In this document: positions 34,385 to 44,000 of the stretch, piece by piece
How positions within the stretch are numbered: position 1 is the stretch's first letter
How the letters are laid out: each line of letters begins with the position of its first letter
Assembly: GCA_000421065.1 (NCBI GenBank)
Contig: ATWD01000001.1
Location: 2,286,001 to 2,350,000 of the forward strand
DNA length: 64,000 nucleotides
Direction of reading: 5' to 3'
Origin: Acidobacteriaceae bacterium TAA 166
GTDB lineage: Bacteria; Acidobacteriota; Terriglobia; Terriglobales; Acidobacteriaceae
The notes under the pieces: model-generated
Database searches by the model: none
The model's input: only the letters and a program-made list of their open reading frames with translations
Told to the model about the DNA's origin: nothing
Translations under genes and position numbers: made by a program

Positions 34385-34444
34385 CCAAAAACCTGCTACT
34401 TATCTCTCAATAAATCAGTAATTTCTTAAAATCAACTCACCCGT

Positions 34445-34460
34445 TCAGGATGACACTTAT
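34445..34460 (+). repeat. Candidate attR core
   Basis: TCAGGATGACACTTAT, 15 of 16 bases identical to the candidate attL. Chromosomal genes resume 17 bases further with the LacI regulator. Confidence 0.45.
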
Positions 34461-34476
34461 GGGGTGCATCCGCCGC

Positions 34477-35505
34477 TTAACAAGCCTCCAGGGTGAGTCT
34501 TCCGCCGGTAGAGGCTCTGGGAACCAGGGTGGGGGGGACGAGAATATTTTTAGGAGGCTGTTCGGGCTGGCTGGTGAGCTCGAGGGCAAGTTCGCCGGCA
34601 ATGCGGCCCAGCTCTGCGGTGCCATGGTCGATGGAGCTGAGCGGGATGCGGAGATAGTCGTTATAGGGCATGTTGCCGCAGCCGATGATGGCGACGTCTT
34701 CGGGTACGCGCAGACCGGCGGCGATGGTGGCCTCGATGGCACCGATAGCGGTCTGATCGTTGTAGCAGAAGACGGCGTCGGGGCGGGACTGGAGCGCGAG
34801 GAGGCGTTGCATCGCCTCGTAGCCGGTCTTGTCGCCGCTCTCTTCGGTGTGATCGCAGACGATGACGTAGTCTTCGGGGGTCGAGAGACGGTGCTCAGCC
34901 ATGACGTTGCGGTAGCCGCGGAGACGGTCGTACGCGGGGCTGCCGTTGTGGCCGGCGATGTGAGCGATGCGTTTGCGGCCGATACCGATGAGGTGCGAGG
35001 TGGCCATCTCTCCCACGCGGAGGTCGTCGGAGCCGACGAAGTGCGCGGCCAGGTGGGGAAAGTTGCGATCGAAGAGAAGGTAGGGCGTGCGCTCGTCGCC
35101 GAGCTCGTAGAAGTTGCGCAGATTGGGCTGGCAGGAGGCGATGAGGAGGACATCGATGCCGCGGCGGAGGAGGGTGCGGATCTCCTGGCGCTCGATGTCG
35201 GGATTCTCTTCGGAGGAGGCGAGCACTAGGGCGTAGCTGCTCTGGCGGAGGACCCCGGAGAGGGCTTTGGCGAAGGCAGCGAAGAAGGGATGGACGAGGT
35301 CGGGGACGACGAGACCGACGGTGTAGGTCTTGCCGCTGGCGAGGCCGCGGGCGAGCATGTTGGGCTGGTAGTTTAGCTCCTTCATGCGCTTGAGAACGCG
35401 CTTGCGGGTCTCTTCGCCGATGTCGGTGTTGCCGCGCAGCACCTTGGAGACGGTGACGACGGAGACGCCGAGGTCGCGAGCGATGTCCTTCAACCTGACT
35501 GCCAT
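34477..35505 (-). CDS. LacI-family transcriptional regulator
   Basis: A 342-residue LacI/GalR repressor. The N-terminal HTH and hinge are clear (RLKDIARDLGVSVVTVSKVLRGN...YQPNMLARGLASGKT); the sugar-binding domain follows (VGLVVPDLVHPFFAAFAKAL; DAVFCYNDQTAIGAIEATI; VAIIGCGNMPYNDYLRIPLS). It lies 92 bases downstream of the sugar permease on the same strand, so it is probably in one operon with it. An operator-like palindrome GTTACCGCTAAC precedes that operon and recurs before the myo-inositol oxygenase gene, making both likely targets. The effector is unknown, possibly a hexuronate or inositol-related sugar. Confidence 0.9.
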   Translation of the reverse strand: MAVRLKDIARDLGVSVVTVSKVLRGNTDIGEETRKRVLKRMKELNYQPNMLARGLASGKTYTVGLVVPDLVHPFFAAFAKALSGVLRQSSYALVLASSEENPDIERQEIRTLLRRGIDVLLIASCQPNLRNFYELGDERTPYLLFDRNFPHLAAHFVGSDDLRVGEMATSHLIGIGRKRIAHIAGHNGSPAYDRLRGYRNVMAEHRLSTPEDYVIVCDHTEESGDKTGYEAMQRLLALQSRPDAVFCYNDQTAIGAIEATIAAGLRVPEDVAIIGCGNMPYNDYLRIPLSSIDHGTAELGRIAGELALELTSQPEQPPKNILVPPTLVPRASTGGRLTLEAC

Positions 35506-35597
35506 ATCTGCACCATCGTACAGCGATTTTGTGTTTCAAAGCGCATGGCCTGCCGGCCGGGCCCACTGCGCGGCAGCGCCTGTCTTTCCTCTCCAGC

Positions 35598-36878
35598 CTA
35601 GCTGAAGCGGGTGCGGTGCCAGAGGCTCCATCCTGCCAGTACCAGGCTGATCAGCAGCAGGATGCCAAGTGCGGAGATCCAGCCCAGGTTCATCGCAAGT
35701 GGGGGGACAGTGGCCTCGAGGCCGAGATAAAGAAAGATTCCTGTGGCGAGGGCGACGATGAGATAGTCCCACCAGCGGCGGCTTTGGCGGCGGTCACCGA
35801 ACTCATCTCCGGCCTGGGCGGCGAGAGTGCGATTGTAGTCGAGGCCGTAGCGCTGGCATTCGCGCAGGACGGCTTCGTTAGTGGAGCTCTGCTCGCGGCC
35901 CGAGGCGACGGCGGTGCCGATGGCGAGGGCTCCCAGGATCATGATGACGGAGCCGGCGAGGACGAGGAGGCGGTGGCGGGCGTCGGCTCCGGCGAGCTCG
36001 CCGAAGACGAGGGCTCCCCAGGCAAGACCCCAGAGCTGGTTGGTGTTCGAGAGCGGGATGCCGCGGCCGATGCCGAGATACTTTGCGGCAAACTGCTGGA
36101 AGAGGTCGCCGACGACCCAGACGAAGCCGCCGAGAAAGAGCCAGAAGACGAGTCCGGGCTGATGCAGGAGTCGGAAGGCGGGAGAGTGGAGGCCGCCGTC
36201 GAGCGCCAGGGTGAGCCCAAGGACGGTGCCGAGCTCGCCGAGCGTGAAAGCGGTGACAAAGGAGAGGGGGTTCATGCCGCTGATGTAGGCCTTGCGGTAG
36301 GGGACGTACATGGTTCCCCACATGAGGCTGGCCCCGGCGGCGGCGAGGATTCCGCGCACGGCGTGGTGGCCGGCGGAGGCCTGGCCGTGGAGGGTGCTGA
36401 AGCCGAGCATGACGGCGGCGATGACGATGGAGAGCGACCCGAGGATAACCTTGCCGATGTTGGCGGCGTTGGCTCCCTTGAGCTCGTTGAAGAGTACGCG
36501 GCCCCAAAAGAGGCCGATGAGGGAGTTGGCGTTCCAGAGGGGGAAGGCGATGGCGAGGCCGACGTCGCGGATGGCGAAGACGGTGAGGGTGTTGGCGACG
36601 GCCCAGAGGGCTCCGGCGAGGAGGGCCCAGACGATGAGGTGCTTCTTTTGTCGGAGGTCGGTGAAGACGTAGCCGGTTCCCTTGAGGAGGGTGGGGAAGG
36701 TCCAGCGGGCGGTGAAGACGCCGGCGACCATGGCGAGCGAGACGGCGAAGGGGGAGAGGCCGGCGTTGACGAGCTTGGTGGGAGCCTCGGCGGCTCCCAG
36801 CCAGACCCCGGCGGCCAGGCCGCAGATGACGCCGAGCCCGTGGAGCGAGAGATCTTTTGATTTCGCCGGTTCAGCCAA
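35598..36878 (-). CDS. Sugar permease of the DMT superfamily (GRP/RhaT-like)
   Basis: A 426-residue inner-membrane protein with about ten membrane segments (LGVICGLAAGVWLGAAEAPTK; HLIVWALLAGALWAVANTLT; IVIAAVMLGFSTLHG; GLVFWLFLGGFVWVVGDLFQQ and others). The arrangement and AIAFPLWNANSLIGLFWGRVLFNE resemble glucose/ribose porters and L-rhamnose transporters of the drug/metabolite superfamily. A loop of about 50 hydrophilic residues (AVLRECQRYGLDYNRTL...) precedes the last two segments. It is preceded by a 34-residue membrane peptide and followed by a LacI regulator. Substrate inferred only from context. Confidence 0.75.
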   Translation of the reverse strand: MAEPAKSKDLSLHGLGVICGLAAGVWLGAAEAPTKLVNAGLSPFAVSLAMVAGVFTARWTFPTLLKGTGYVFTDLRQKKHLIVWALLAGALWAVANTLTVFAIRDVGLAIAFPLWNANSLIGLFWGRVLFNELKGANAANIGKVILGSLSIVIAAVMLGFSTLHGQASAGHHAVRGILAAAGASLMWGTMYVPYRKAYISGMNPLSFVTAFTLGELGTVLGLTLALDGGLHSPAFRLLHQPGLVFWLFLGGFVWVVGDLFQQFAAKYLGIGRGIPLSNTNQLWGLAWGALVFGELAGADARHRLLVLAGSVIMILGALAIGTAVASGREQSSTNEAVLRECQRYGLDYNRTLAAQAGDEFGDRRQSRRWWDYLIVALATGIFLYLGLEATVPPLAMNLGWISALGILLLISLVLAGWSLWHRTRFS

Positions 36879-36902
36879 GACGGCCCTCGGCTGCTCTCCG
36901 CA

Positions 36903-37007
36903 TCAGTGCAGCACCACCAGCAGGACGATGCCCGCCAGCAGAACGAAGAAGGGAACGAGGAAGTGGCTGTCGGTGAGGATAGCCCGGGTAGAGCGAGCGA
37001 GACTCAT
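36903..37007 (-). CDS. 34-residue membrane peptide before the permease
   Basis: A short frame encoding MSLARSTRAILTDSHFLVPF then FVLLAGIVLLVVLH: a basic start and one hydrophobic helix. It begins 24 bases after the LacI-type operator and ends 24 bases before the permease start, exactly where the operon's first gene should be. Length, composition and position fit a small single-pass subunit or leader of the transporter; no known function is assigned. Confidence 0.5.
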   Translation of the reverse strand: MSLARSTRAILTDSHFLVPFFVLLAGIVLLVVLH

Positions 37008-37030
37008 GCAGGATTTCTCTTTCTGGTTTC

Positions 37031-37042
37031 GTTACCGCTAAC
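37031..37042 (-). promoter_or_regulatory. LacI-type operator of the permease operon
   Basis: GTTACCGCTAAC, a near-palindrome with central CG as in LacI/GalR sites. On the minus strand it lies just after TTGACA (37080-37075), 17 bases, TAGGGT (37057-37052), so it would cover the transcription start region and block initiation. Confidence 0.6.
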
Positions 37043-37051
37043 GCAGAGCAA

Positions 37052-37080
37052 ACCCTATCGATTGCATTCAGGACTGTCAA
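37052..37080 (-). promoter_or_regulatory. Probable sigma70 promoter of the permease operon
   Basis: Perfect -35 TTGACA and a moderate -10 TAGGGT spaced by 17 bases, 45 bases before the small membrane peptide's start codon. The operator follows directly. Confidence 0.5.
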
Positions 37081-37116
37081 CGTGAAAAGTATCGCAGATT
37101 GTTGAGAGCTCCGGTG

Positions 37117-37160
37117 AAGAAGCAGATCCTTCCACTGCGCTTCGCTCTGCTCAGCATGAC
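37117..37160. repeat. Second copy of the interspersed intergenic repeat
   Basis: GCAGATCCTTC...CTTCGCTCTGCTCAGCATGACAA, similar to 1602-1662. It lies between the divergent permease operon and the next sigma gene. Confidence 0.45.
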
Positions 37161-37268
37161 AAGGATTTCATCTGGAGTGACCAAGCGTTTCGATCGAAGG
37201 GAAAACTTTAGATTCGTTCGAAAAATTCTTCCCTAACCGGATGGAGATTTGCTTGTCTAATGCGCTGA

Positions 37269-37841
37269 ATGAAAGTCCACGACCATGCGATCGTCCGGGA
37301 GGTCCTGGACGGGAATAAAGACGCTTACGGCACGCTGGTGGCGCGGCACAGCCAGAGTGTCTTCCGCGTGGCCTTCCGCATCACCGGCGACGAGGCCGAT
37401 GCGGATGAGGTGGTGCAGGAGGCTTTTCTGCGCGGCTATCAGAGACTGCAGAGCTTCGAGTTGCGGGCTGGGTTTGGGACCTGGATCTATCGGATTGCTG
37501 TGAACTGTGCACTCAACATGAAGAACAGACGCAAGGTCGAGGCGAAGTACAAGGTGGGAGAGGAGAACGATCCCGCTCTGCGGCAGGTGCAGGTGGCCGA
37601 TACGGCGGCGGGGCCGGAAAGGACGCTATTGAGCCGGGAAATCGAGCAGATGCAGACCGCGGCAATGGAGAGCCTAACTGCAATCGAACGTACGGCCTTC
37701 GTGCTTCGGCATATGGAGGACCGTTCGACGACGGAGATCGCCACGGCGCTCGAGATCGCTCCCGATGCGGCGAAACAGGCTGTCTTTCGCGCGGTGCAGA
37801 AGCTTCGCCGGAGCCTCGCTCCGTTGAGGGTGAATCTATGA
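37269..37841 (+). CDS. ECF-type RNA polymerase sigma factor (chromosomal)
   Basis: A 190-residue ECF sigma factor. Region 2: DGNKDAYGTLVARHSQSVFRVAFRITG...ADEVVQEAFLRGYQRL...GTWIYRIAVNCALN. Region 4: LTAIERTAFVLRHMEDRSTTEIATALEIAPDAAKQAVFRAV. It is RpoE-like and clearly different from the two factors on the mobile element. It overlaps its anti-sigma gene by four bases (ATGA), and two HEAT-repeat genes follow in the same orientation, suggesting an envelope-stress type operon. Confidence 0.88.
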   Translation: MKVHDHAIVREVLDGNKDAYGTLVARHSQSVFRVAFRITGDEADADEVVQEAFLRGYQRLQSFELRAGFGTWIYRIAVNCALNMKNRRKVEAKYKVGEENDPALRQVQVADTAAGPERTLLSREIEQMQTAAMESLTAIERTAFVLRHMEDRSTTEIATALEIAPDAAKQAVFRAVQKLRRSLAPLRVNL

Positions 37842-38620
37842 AGCATTGGAATGAAGAAGATCTGATCGAGTTTTATTACGGCGAGTCGAAGTCGTCGGCC
37901 GCGATCGGGGAACATCTGCGCGGGTGCGAGGAGTGTTCGGAGAGATATACCGCGCTGTCCTCGGATCTGTTTGCAATTCAGCCGCCGGCGACTCCGTTTC
38001 GGGATGCGGACTATGGAGCGGAGACGTGGGAGAAGATTCGCGGCTCGGTCACGGCTTATCCAACGGCCAGAAAGTCGCGCTTTGGATGGCCGCGGCTGCA
38101 GCCATGGTTTGGATTCGCCATGGCTGCAGCCTGTCTGCTGATAATCGCAGTCTCGTTCTTCGCCGGGCGCAGGTGGGAGCATCACAGCGTTTCGATGGAT
38201 ACGGCTACGGCCAAGAACGGTGCGGACCAGGGCAGGCAGCGTGTGGTGCTGGTGGTTCTGGGAGAGCATCTGGACCGCTCGGAGCGTCTGCTGGTGGAGT
38301 TGAAGCATGCACAGCCATCGAGGGAGGCTCCCCTGCGGGACGAGGCGCGCGATCTTCTCTCCGCTAACCGGCTGTATCGCGAGGATGTGAGGCAGGCCGG
38401 CGAGCCGGCGCTGACTGCGGCTCTCGATCATCTGGAGCGTGTGTTGACAGAGGTCGCGAACGAGCCTGCGGGACTCTCGCAGGCAAGGCTTGACGAGCTA
38501 CAGAAAGAGATGAACACGGATGGTCTGCTCTTCGAGGTCCGAGTTCTGCGCTCACGTGTACAGGGCGATCTTGAGAACAAGCAGAACACCACTGCAACAG
38601 TTAAAGGAGTATCCATCTGA
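37838..38620 (+). CDS. Zinc-finger anti-sigma factor
   Basis: A 260-residue protein with HLRGCEEC (about 26-33), the H-x3-C-x2-C anti-sigma motif, one membrane segment (about 90-108, WFGFAMAAACLLIIAVSFFAG) and a helical periplasmic tail with coiled-coil character (LDRSERLLVELKHAQ; LDELQKEMNTDGLLFEVRVL). It should bind and restrain the sigma factor encoded just upstream. It overlaps the next gene at 38620. Confidence 0.82.
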   Translation: MKHWNEEDLIEFYYGESKSSAAIGEHLRGCEECSERYTALSSDLFAIQPPATPFRDADYGAETWEKIRGSVTAYPTARKSRFGWPRLQPWFGFAMAAACLLIIAVSFFAGRRWEHHSVSMDTATAKNGADQGRQRVVLVVLGEHLDRSERLLVELKHAQPSREAPLRDEARDLLSANRLYREDVRQAGEPALTAALDHLERVLTEVANEPAGLSQARLDELQKEMNTDGLLFEVRVLRSRVQGDLENKQNTTATVKGVSI

Positions 38621-39867
38621 TGAAGACGAAATCGATCTTTTCCCTTGCCGTGCTTTCCTTTGTCTTTGTTCCTTCAGCGGCCTTCTGCTTGCAGCCGGCT
38701 CTCCTGCCGAGTCCGGTCAACATCGTGGCGGAAGAGCCTGAGGATGCGAAGGACTCGGCCTATGCGGAGGCTACGCGAGCGATCAATGAAAACCGGTGGA
38801 CGGATGCGGAGAGTCTCTTCGCGAAGATCGCCGCGCAGAAGGGGGATCGTGCCGACGCGGCGCTTTACTGGAAGGCCTATGCGCAGAACAAGGAGGGCCA
38901 ACTGGGGCGCGCGCTCGAGACCTGCGCGGAGTTGGGGCACAGCTATGCAAAGAGCCTATGGACTGGAGAGTGCGATGCCCTGCGCATTGAGATTCGCGGC
39001 CGCAGCGGCCAGCCGGTCTCGCCGCAATCGACCTCGGACGATGAGCTAAAGCTCCTTGCTCTGAATACAGAGATGCAGCAGAACGCCGGGCGTGCGCTGC
39101 CGACGATTCGCCAGATCCTTGACGGCAACGGATCGGAGAGGCTGAAGGAGCGCGCATTGTTTGTGCTGGCCAGCAGTGACAGCCCAGACGCACAGAAGTT
39201 GATTGGCGAGATTGCTCGCGGCCAGTCGAATCCACAACTGCAGGTTCGTGCGGTGAGAATGTATGCCGCGATCAGAGGCAAGCAGTCTGCCGATACGCTC
39301 GCGGATGTCTATCAGCACACGGCGAATGAGGCGGTGAAAAGGGCAATTTTGCAGTCCTATATGGCTACCGGAACTCCAGACAAGCTGATAGAGGCTATAC
39401 ACGGCGAGCAGAATCCGGTGCTGACGAAGACTGCAGTGCAATCCCTGGGCGCGATGTCTGCGGACGATGCGCTCTTGCAGATCTATCGCGAGTCGAAAGA
39501 TGCGCAGATCAAGTCGGCCGTGATCGGCTCCCTGGTGGCATCGGGGACGAAGGGAGCGGCGGCTCTGAGCGAGATTGCGAAGAGTGAACAGAATCCTGAG
39601 CTGCGCAGCAAGGCGATTCGCAACCTGGGGATCGCTGGGGGGAGCTCCGCGACTCCTGCCCTACTTGCCACCTATCAGAGCAACACGGATACGTCATCGA
39701 AGAATGCCGCACTGGAAGCGCTCTTTCTTGCGAACGACGCGCATAATCTGGTTGCGCTGGCACGCACGGAGAAGAATCCCGAGCTGAAACGGACGATCGT
39801 CTCGAAGCTGAGCATTATGCAGAACAAAGAGGCTACCGATTACATGATGGAGCTTCTCAACAAATAG
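38620..39867 (+). CDS. Exported HEAT-repeat protein (415 aa)
   Basis: A signal peptide (MKTKSIFSLAVLSFVFVPSA...CLQPA) is followed by a short TPR-like part (ATRAINENRWTDAESLFAKI; DAALYWKAYAQNKEGQLGRA) and then by about eight HEAT-like helical repeats of 30-34 residues (NPQLQVRAVRMYAAI; NPVLTKTAVQSLGAM; DAQIKSAVIGSLVASG; NPELRSKAIRNLGIAGG). Such solenoids are protein-binding scaffolds, here periplasmic. The preceding sigma/anti-sigma pair may control it. No enzyme motif. Confidence 0.75.
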   Translation: MKTKSIFSLAVLSFVFVPSAAFCLQPALLPSPVNIVAEEPEDAKDSAYAEATRAINENRWTDAESLFAKIAAQKGDRADAALYWKAYAQNKEGQLGRALETCAELGHSYAKSLWTGECDALRIEIRGRSGQPVSPQSTSDDELKLLALNTEMQQNAGRALPTIRQILDGNGSERLKERALFVLASSDSPDAQKLIGEIARGQSNPQLQVRAVRMYAAIRGKQSADTLADVYQHTANEAVKRAILQSYMATGTPDKLIEAIHGEQNPVLTKTAVQSLGAMSADDALLQIYRESKDAQIKSAVIGSLVASGTKGAAALSEIAKSEQNPELRSKAIRNLGIAGGSSATPALLATYQSNTDTSSKNAALEALFLANDAHNLVALARTEKNPELKRTIVSKLSIMQNKEATDYMMELLNK

Positions 39868-39891
39868 CTGGCATCTCGCAGGAGGATTATT

Positions 39892-40944
39892 ATGAACCGC
39901 CATCTGGTGATTGCACTCGTTCTCAGCGCCTCCGCTGTTGCGTTTTCGGCAGAGCAGCCGCACGTCTCGAATACGCAGTTCAACACTGAGTCCGCAGGCT
40001 CAGGACTGTCCGCGACGGTGACGCGATTTCGGCAGTCCAACAGGCCGCTGTGGATTGGATATGAGGTTCCAGCTCTTCCGCGAGACCATTCATCTTCATG
40101 TGGAGATTCGTATGGTTCGTCTGAGGATGGATGCTGCGGTGAATATCGACTCGAAGATCCGCGAGACGGTGTGACGGAAACAACACAGAAGACGGACCCG
40201 GGAAACATGTATGTTCTGCTTCGGCTGGAGGGTGGCGCGATCACCAAGATCAGGCCGATCCGTGCGGGATGCCATTTGAACGCGGGTGGCCTGGCTTTCG
40301 TCTGGCTCAAAGGAGTTCAGCCGGAGGAGAGTGTTCGCTATCTTTCGCAGTTGGCGAGTCAGGAAGGATCGGAGAATCGCGTTACAGATGGCGCGCTAGC
40401 CTCGATCGCGCGTCATTCGACGAGTACCGCGGTCGGTGCGCTATCCACGCTCGCGATGCCTCCCAACTCCGCGCGGCTGCGTGAGAAGGCCGCTTTCTGG
40501 CTGGGTGCGGAGCGCGGGCATGACGGTGTGGTTCATCTGGAAAGGCTGATGCGAACGGAGCAGGATGCGGGACTGCGCGAGAAGCTGGTGTTCGATCTTT
40601 CGATCAGCCACGATCCTGCGGGAACAAACGATCTGATCGAGATTGCGAAGGTGGATGACGATGCGAAGGTTCGGAGTCAGGCCATCTTCTGGCTGGCACA
40701 GAAGGCGGGAAAGGCTGCTGCAGGCACGATCACCAACGCGATCGAAAACGATCCGGATCAACAGGTAAAGAAGAAGGCGGTCTTTGCCTTGAGCCAGCTT
40801 CCGAAGGAGGAGAGCGTTCCTCAGCTGATTCACGTGGCTGAAACGAATAACAATCCGGCTGTCCGCAAGGATGCTTTCTTCTGGCTGGGGCAGTCGGGCG
40901 ATCCTCGCGCGCTGGCTTATCTGGAGTCGGTTTTGAAGAGATAG
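39892..40944 (+). CDS. Exported HEAT-repeat protein (350 aa)
   Basis: Signal peptide MNRHLVIALVLSASAVAFSA, an N-terminal region of unknown fold with a Cys/Ser-rich stretch (SSSCGDSYGSSEDGCCGEYR, 80-99), then about five HEAT-like repeats (NSARLREKAAFWLGAE; DAGLREKLVFDLSI; DAKVRSQAIFWLAQKA; QQVKKKAVFALSQL; NPAVRKDAFFWLGQ). It starts 24 bases after the previous HEAT gene with AGGAGG before the ATG. Probably a periplasmic partner of that protein; the Cys cluster may bind metal or form disulfides. Confidence 0.75.
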   Translation: MNRHLVIALVLSASAVAFSAEQPHVSNTQFNTESAGSGLSATVTRFRQSNRPLWIGYEVPALPRDHSSSCGDSYGSSEDGCCGEYRLEDPRDGVTETTQKTDPGNMYVLLRLEGGAITKIRPIRAGCHLNAGGLAFVWLKGVQPEESVRYLSQLASQEGSENRVTDGALASIARHSTSTAVGALSTLAMPPNSARLREKAAFWLGAERGHDGVVHLERLMRTEQDAGLREKLVFDLSISHDPAGTNDLIEIAKVDDDAKVRSQAIFWLAQKAGKAAAGTITNAIENDPDQQVKKKAVFALSQLPKEESVPQLIHVAETNNNPAVRKDAFFWLGQSGDPRALAYLESVLKR

Positions 40945-41021
40945 CAGAACTTTCACGGCATGGAGGCTGGACTCACCCTCCCCACCGGGAGGGCGAATTG
41001 CGTTAGACTCCCACTGTTGGC

Positions 41022-41031
41022 TTAGCGCTAA
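41022..41031. promoter_or_regulatory. LacI-like palindrome before the alpha-mannosidase gene
   Basis: TTAGCGCTAA, a perfect palindrome with central CG, 31 bases before the start codon. It fits the general LacI/GalR pattern but lacks the outer G/C of the exact GTTACCGCTAAC sites, so it may serve a different regulator. Confidence 0.3.
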
Positions 41032-41061
41032 ATCGAACAGTCCAACCAGGAGCCGCATACG

Positions 41062-44000
41062 TTGATTGCCTCTCTTCGCCTTTCCATGTTTCGCACCTCC
41101 ATCAAGGTGCTCTTTGCCTCGCTTCTTCTGTCCCCCTGCGTTGTTCCGGCGCAGTCGCGGGAGGAGGTTTCGAAGATATTGCATACTCTTTCTCCGGAGT
41201 CGCAGAAGACGATTGAGCGGCTTTCGAGCTTCGAGAATCTTCCGGATGCTGCCTGGCGTTATCACGTAGGCGACATTGCGCATGGTGAGGATCCGTCGCT
41301 CAACGATTCGGCGTGGCCGGAGGCGCGGCCGCACAGCAAGGCCCCCACCGATGCGGTCTGGTATCGCCGCACGATTGAGGTTCCGAAGACGCTGAACGGT
41401 TATGACCTGACAGGGGCCCGCATCTGGTTCCAGTTCAGCGCCGGTGCGAACGGACCGATTCCCGAGATTATCTACTTCAACGGTCGCCGCGTGGCCCTGG
41501 GCGATGACCTGGAGCCAATCGTGCTGTTCGATCAGGCCAAGCCGGGCGACAAGATCGTGGTCGCCGTCAAGCTGCTGCAGACGGTCGACACCAAGAATTT
41601 CAACTCGGTCTCGACGCGCATTGAGTTTGCCAAGGGACGGCCGAATCCATCGGATCTGCGTCTGGAGTTTCTGTCGACCGCAGTTCTGCTCCCTTCGCTC
41701 TCAAAAGATCCGAAGCAGGATATGGCTACGCTCGAGCAGTCGATTGCAGCGATCGATCTTTCAGCGCTCGATGCGAATAACCAGCCGAAGTTTGACGCAT
41801 CGCTGGGGTCTGCCTCGCAGAAGCTCGCCACACTTCGTCCGATGCTGCAGCAGGCGACGATACATCTGACCGGCAACTCCCACATCGATGCAGCGTGGCT
41901 TTGGCCGGTTACTGAGACGGTGGATGCGGTCAAGCGCACCTTCTCGACCGCGCTGCAGCTGATGAACGAGTATCCCGACTACACGTATACGCAGTCGGCG
42001 GCGGCTTATAACGATTGGATGGCGGAGAAGTATCCGGCGATCAACGACGAGATCAAGAAGCGCATCAAAGAGGGCCGTTGGGAGATCGTGGGCGGCATGT
42101 GGGTGGAGCCGGACCTGAATATGCCGGACGGCGAGAGCCAGGTTCGCTCGCTGCTGGTGGGCAAGCGATGGTTCCAGAAGGAGTATGGCGTCGATGTGCG
42201 GATCGGATGGAATCCGGATTCGTTCGGGTATAACTGGCAGCTTCCGCAGATCTACAAGCGCTCTGGGGTGGACTACTTCGTCACGCAGAAGATGACGTGG
42301 AACGACACCAACCATCTCCCGTTCAAGCTGTTCTGGTGGGAGTCGCCGGACGGCAGCAAGGTGCTCACCTACTTCCCGCATGACTATGCGAACCGCAATC
42401 TGAATCCCGTGCGGCTTACGGCCGATCTTGCGACGGCGCGTCAGCAGGCTCCCGGCATGGAGCGAATGTTGGACCTGTACGGCGTGGGCGATCACGGCGG
42501 CGGACCGACGCGCGCGATGCTGGACGAGGGCAATCACTGGGCGAAGGACGGTCTGACTGTTCCGAAGATGGAGTTCGGGACGGCGCAGAACTACTTCAAC
42601 GATGTGGAACAGAAGCTCTCGGCGAATTCGCAGACGTGGGACTACAACTCGATTGCGAAGGGATATAAGGCTCCTGAGATAGAAGCAGGAAAGATTGGCG
42701 TGCCCACGTGGAACGACGAGATGTATCTCGAGTATCACCGCGGCGTATTCACTACGCAGGCGCAGCACAAGCGCAATATGCGCGAGAGCGAAGAGCAGAC
42801 GATCAACGCCGAGAAGTACGCTTCCCTTGCCTGGCTGCGGGGCGACACGTACCCCAACGACGAGCTGACCGATGCATGGAAGAAGATCGCGTTCAACGGG
42901 TTCCATGATCTGGCTGCAGGATCGGGCATCGCCGTTATCTATAAAGATGCCCAGGCGGAGTTCGATCATGTTCGCCTGGAGACGAACGAGATCTCGATGA
43001 AGTCGTTGCACACGCTGGCGTCAGAGATCAACACCAAGGCCGCAGGAGAGGTTCCGGTGCTGGTCTTCAATCCTCTAGGGTGGGCGCACACGGGAGTGAC
43101 CTCCGTGGACGTGCAGATGCCGAACGCCGGAGGCAATGGCATCTCCCTGCTGGATGAGAAGAATAGGGTGGTTCCGACGAAGGTTCTTTCGAGCGACGAA
43201 AAGACCGGGAGCTACAAGCTGCTGGTCGAGGCGCAGGATGTTCCTTCGCTCGGCTACAAGGTGCTGCATGTGGTTGCGGGGGAGAAGACGTTCGCGTCCG
43301 ATCTGAAGGCAAGCGGCACGGCGATGGAGAACGAGTTTCTGCGCGTCGAGGTCAATCCCAAGACCGGCTGCATTACCAGCCTTTACGACAAGAAGACGAA
43401 GTTCGAGTCGTTGGTCAAGGGCGGATGCGGCAACCAGCTGCAGACGTTCAAGGATCTGCCGAAGGACTACGATGCCTGGAATGTCGATCCGGGAACGTAC
43501 GATCACATGACCCCGATCGACACCGCAGCCACGGTCGAGCTGGTGGAGAAGGGGCCTCTGCGCGCGGTGATCCGCGTGAGCCGGAACTGGCAGAGCTCGA
43601 AGTTCGTTCAGGACATTCGGCTCGATGCGGGCTCGGACATGGTTGATGTGGTCAACGATATCGACTGGCACGAGACGCATGTTCTGCTGAAGGCTGCGTT
43701 CCCGCTAGCGGCCTCCGGTCCGATGGCATCGTACGAGATTCCCTATGGCTCGATTGAGCGTCCCACGACGCGCAACAACACCTGGGAGCAGGCGAGGTTC
43801 GAGGTTCCGGCGCTTCGCTGGGCCGATCTTGGCGACGACAAGCATGGCTTCAGCCTGTTAAATGAGGCGAAGTACGGCTATGATGCGGTCGGCAACACGC
43901 TGCGGCTTACGCTGCTGCGCTCGTCGACGTGGCCTGACCCCGATGCCGACCGCGGGCGCGAGCACTTCAGCTATGCACTGTATCCGCATGCCGGAGGATG

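Larger units (their letters stand above)
1651..34460. mobile_element. Integrative mobilisable element, about 32.8 kb
   Basis: The region begins with a tyrosine integrase pointing inward and contains a relaxase, a coupling protein, an oriT-like stretch, an intron and an IS. It lacks VirB/Trb/Tra mating-pair genes, so it would need a helper system. Boundaries are proposed from a direct repeat matching at 15 of 16 bases (TCAGGATGACA, A or C, TTAT) at 1651-1666 and 34445-34460. Gene content changes from mobile and cargo genes to ordinary chromosomal genes just outside. Cargo is two ECF sigma/TonB receptor/PepSY/Rrf2 cassettes. The boundaries are inferred, because the repeat also resembles a common intergenic sequence. 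Confidence 0.6.

Noticed and set aside
35529-36860. A 443-codon acidic, Glu/Gly-rich frame on the plus strand
   Set aside because: Antisense to the sugar permease; low-complexity composition is typical of a shadow of a membrane protein gene.
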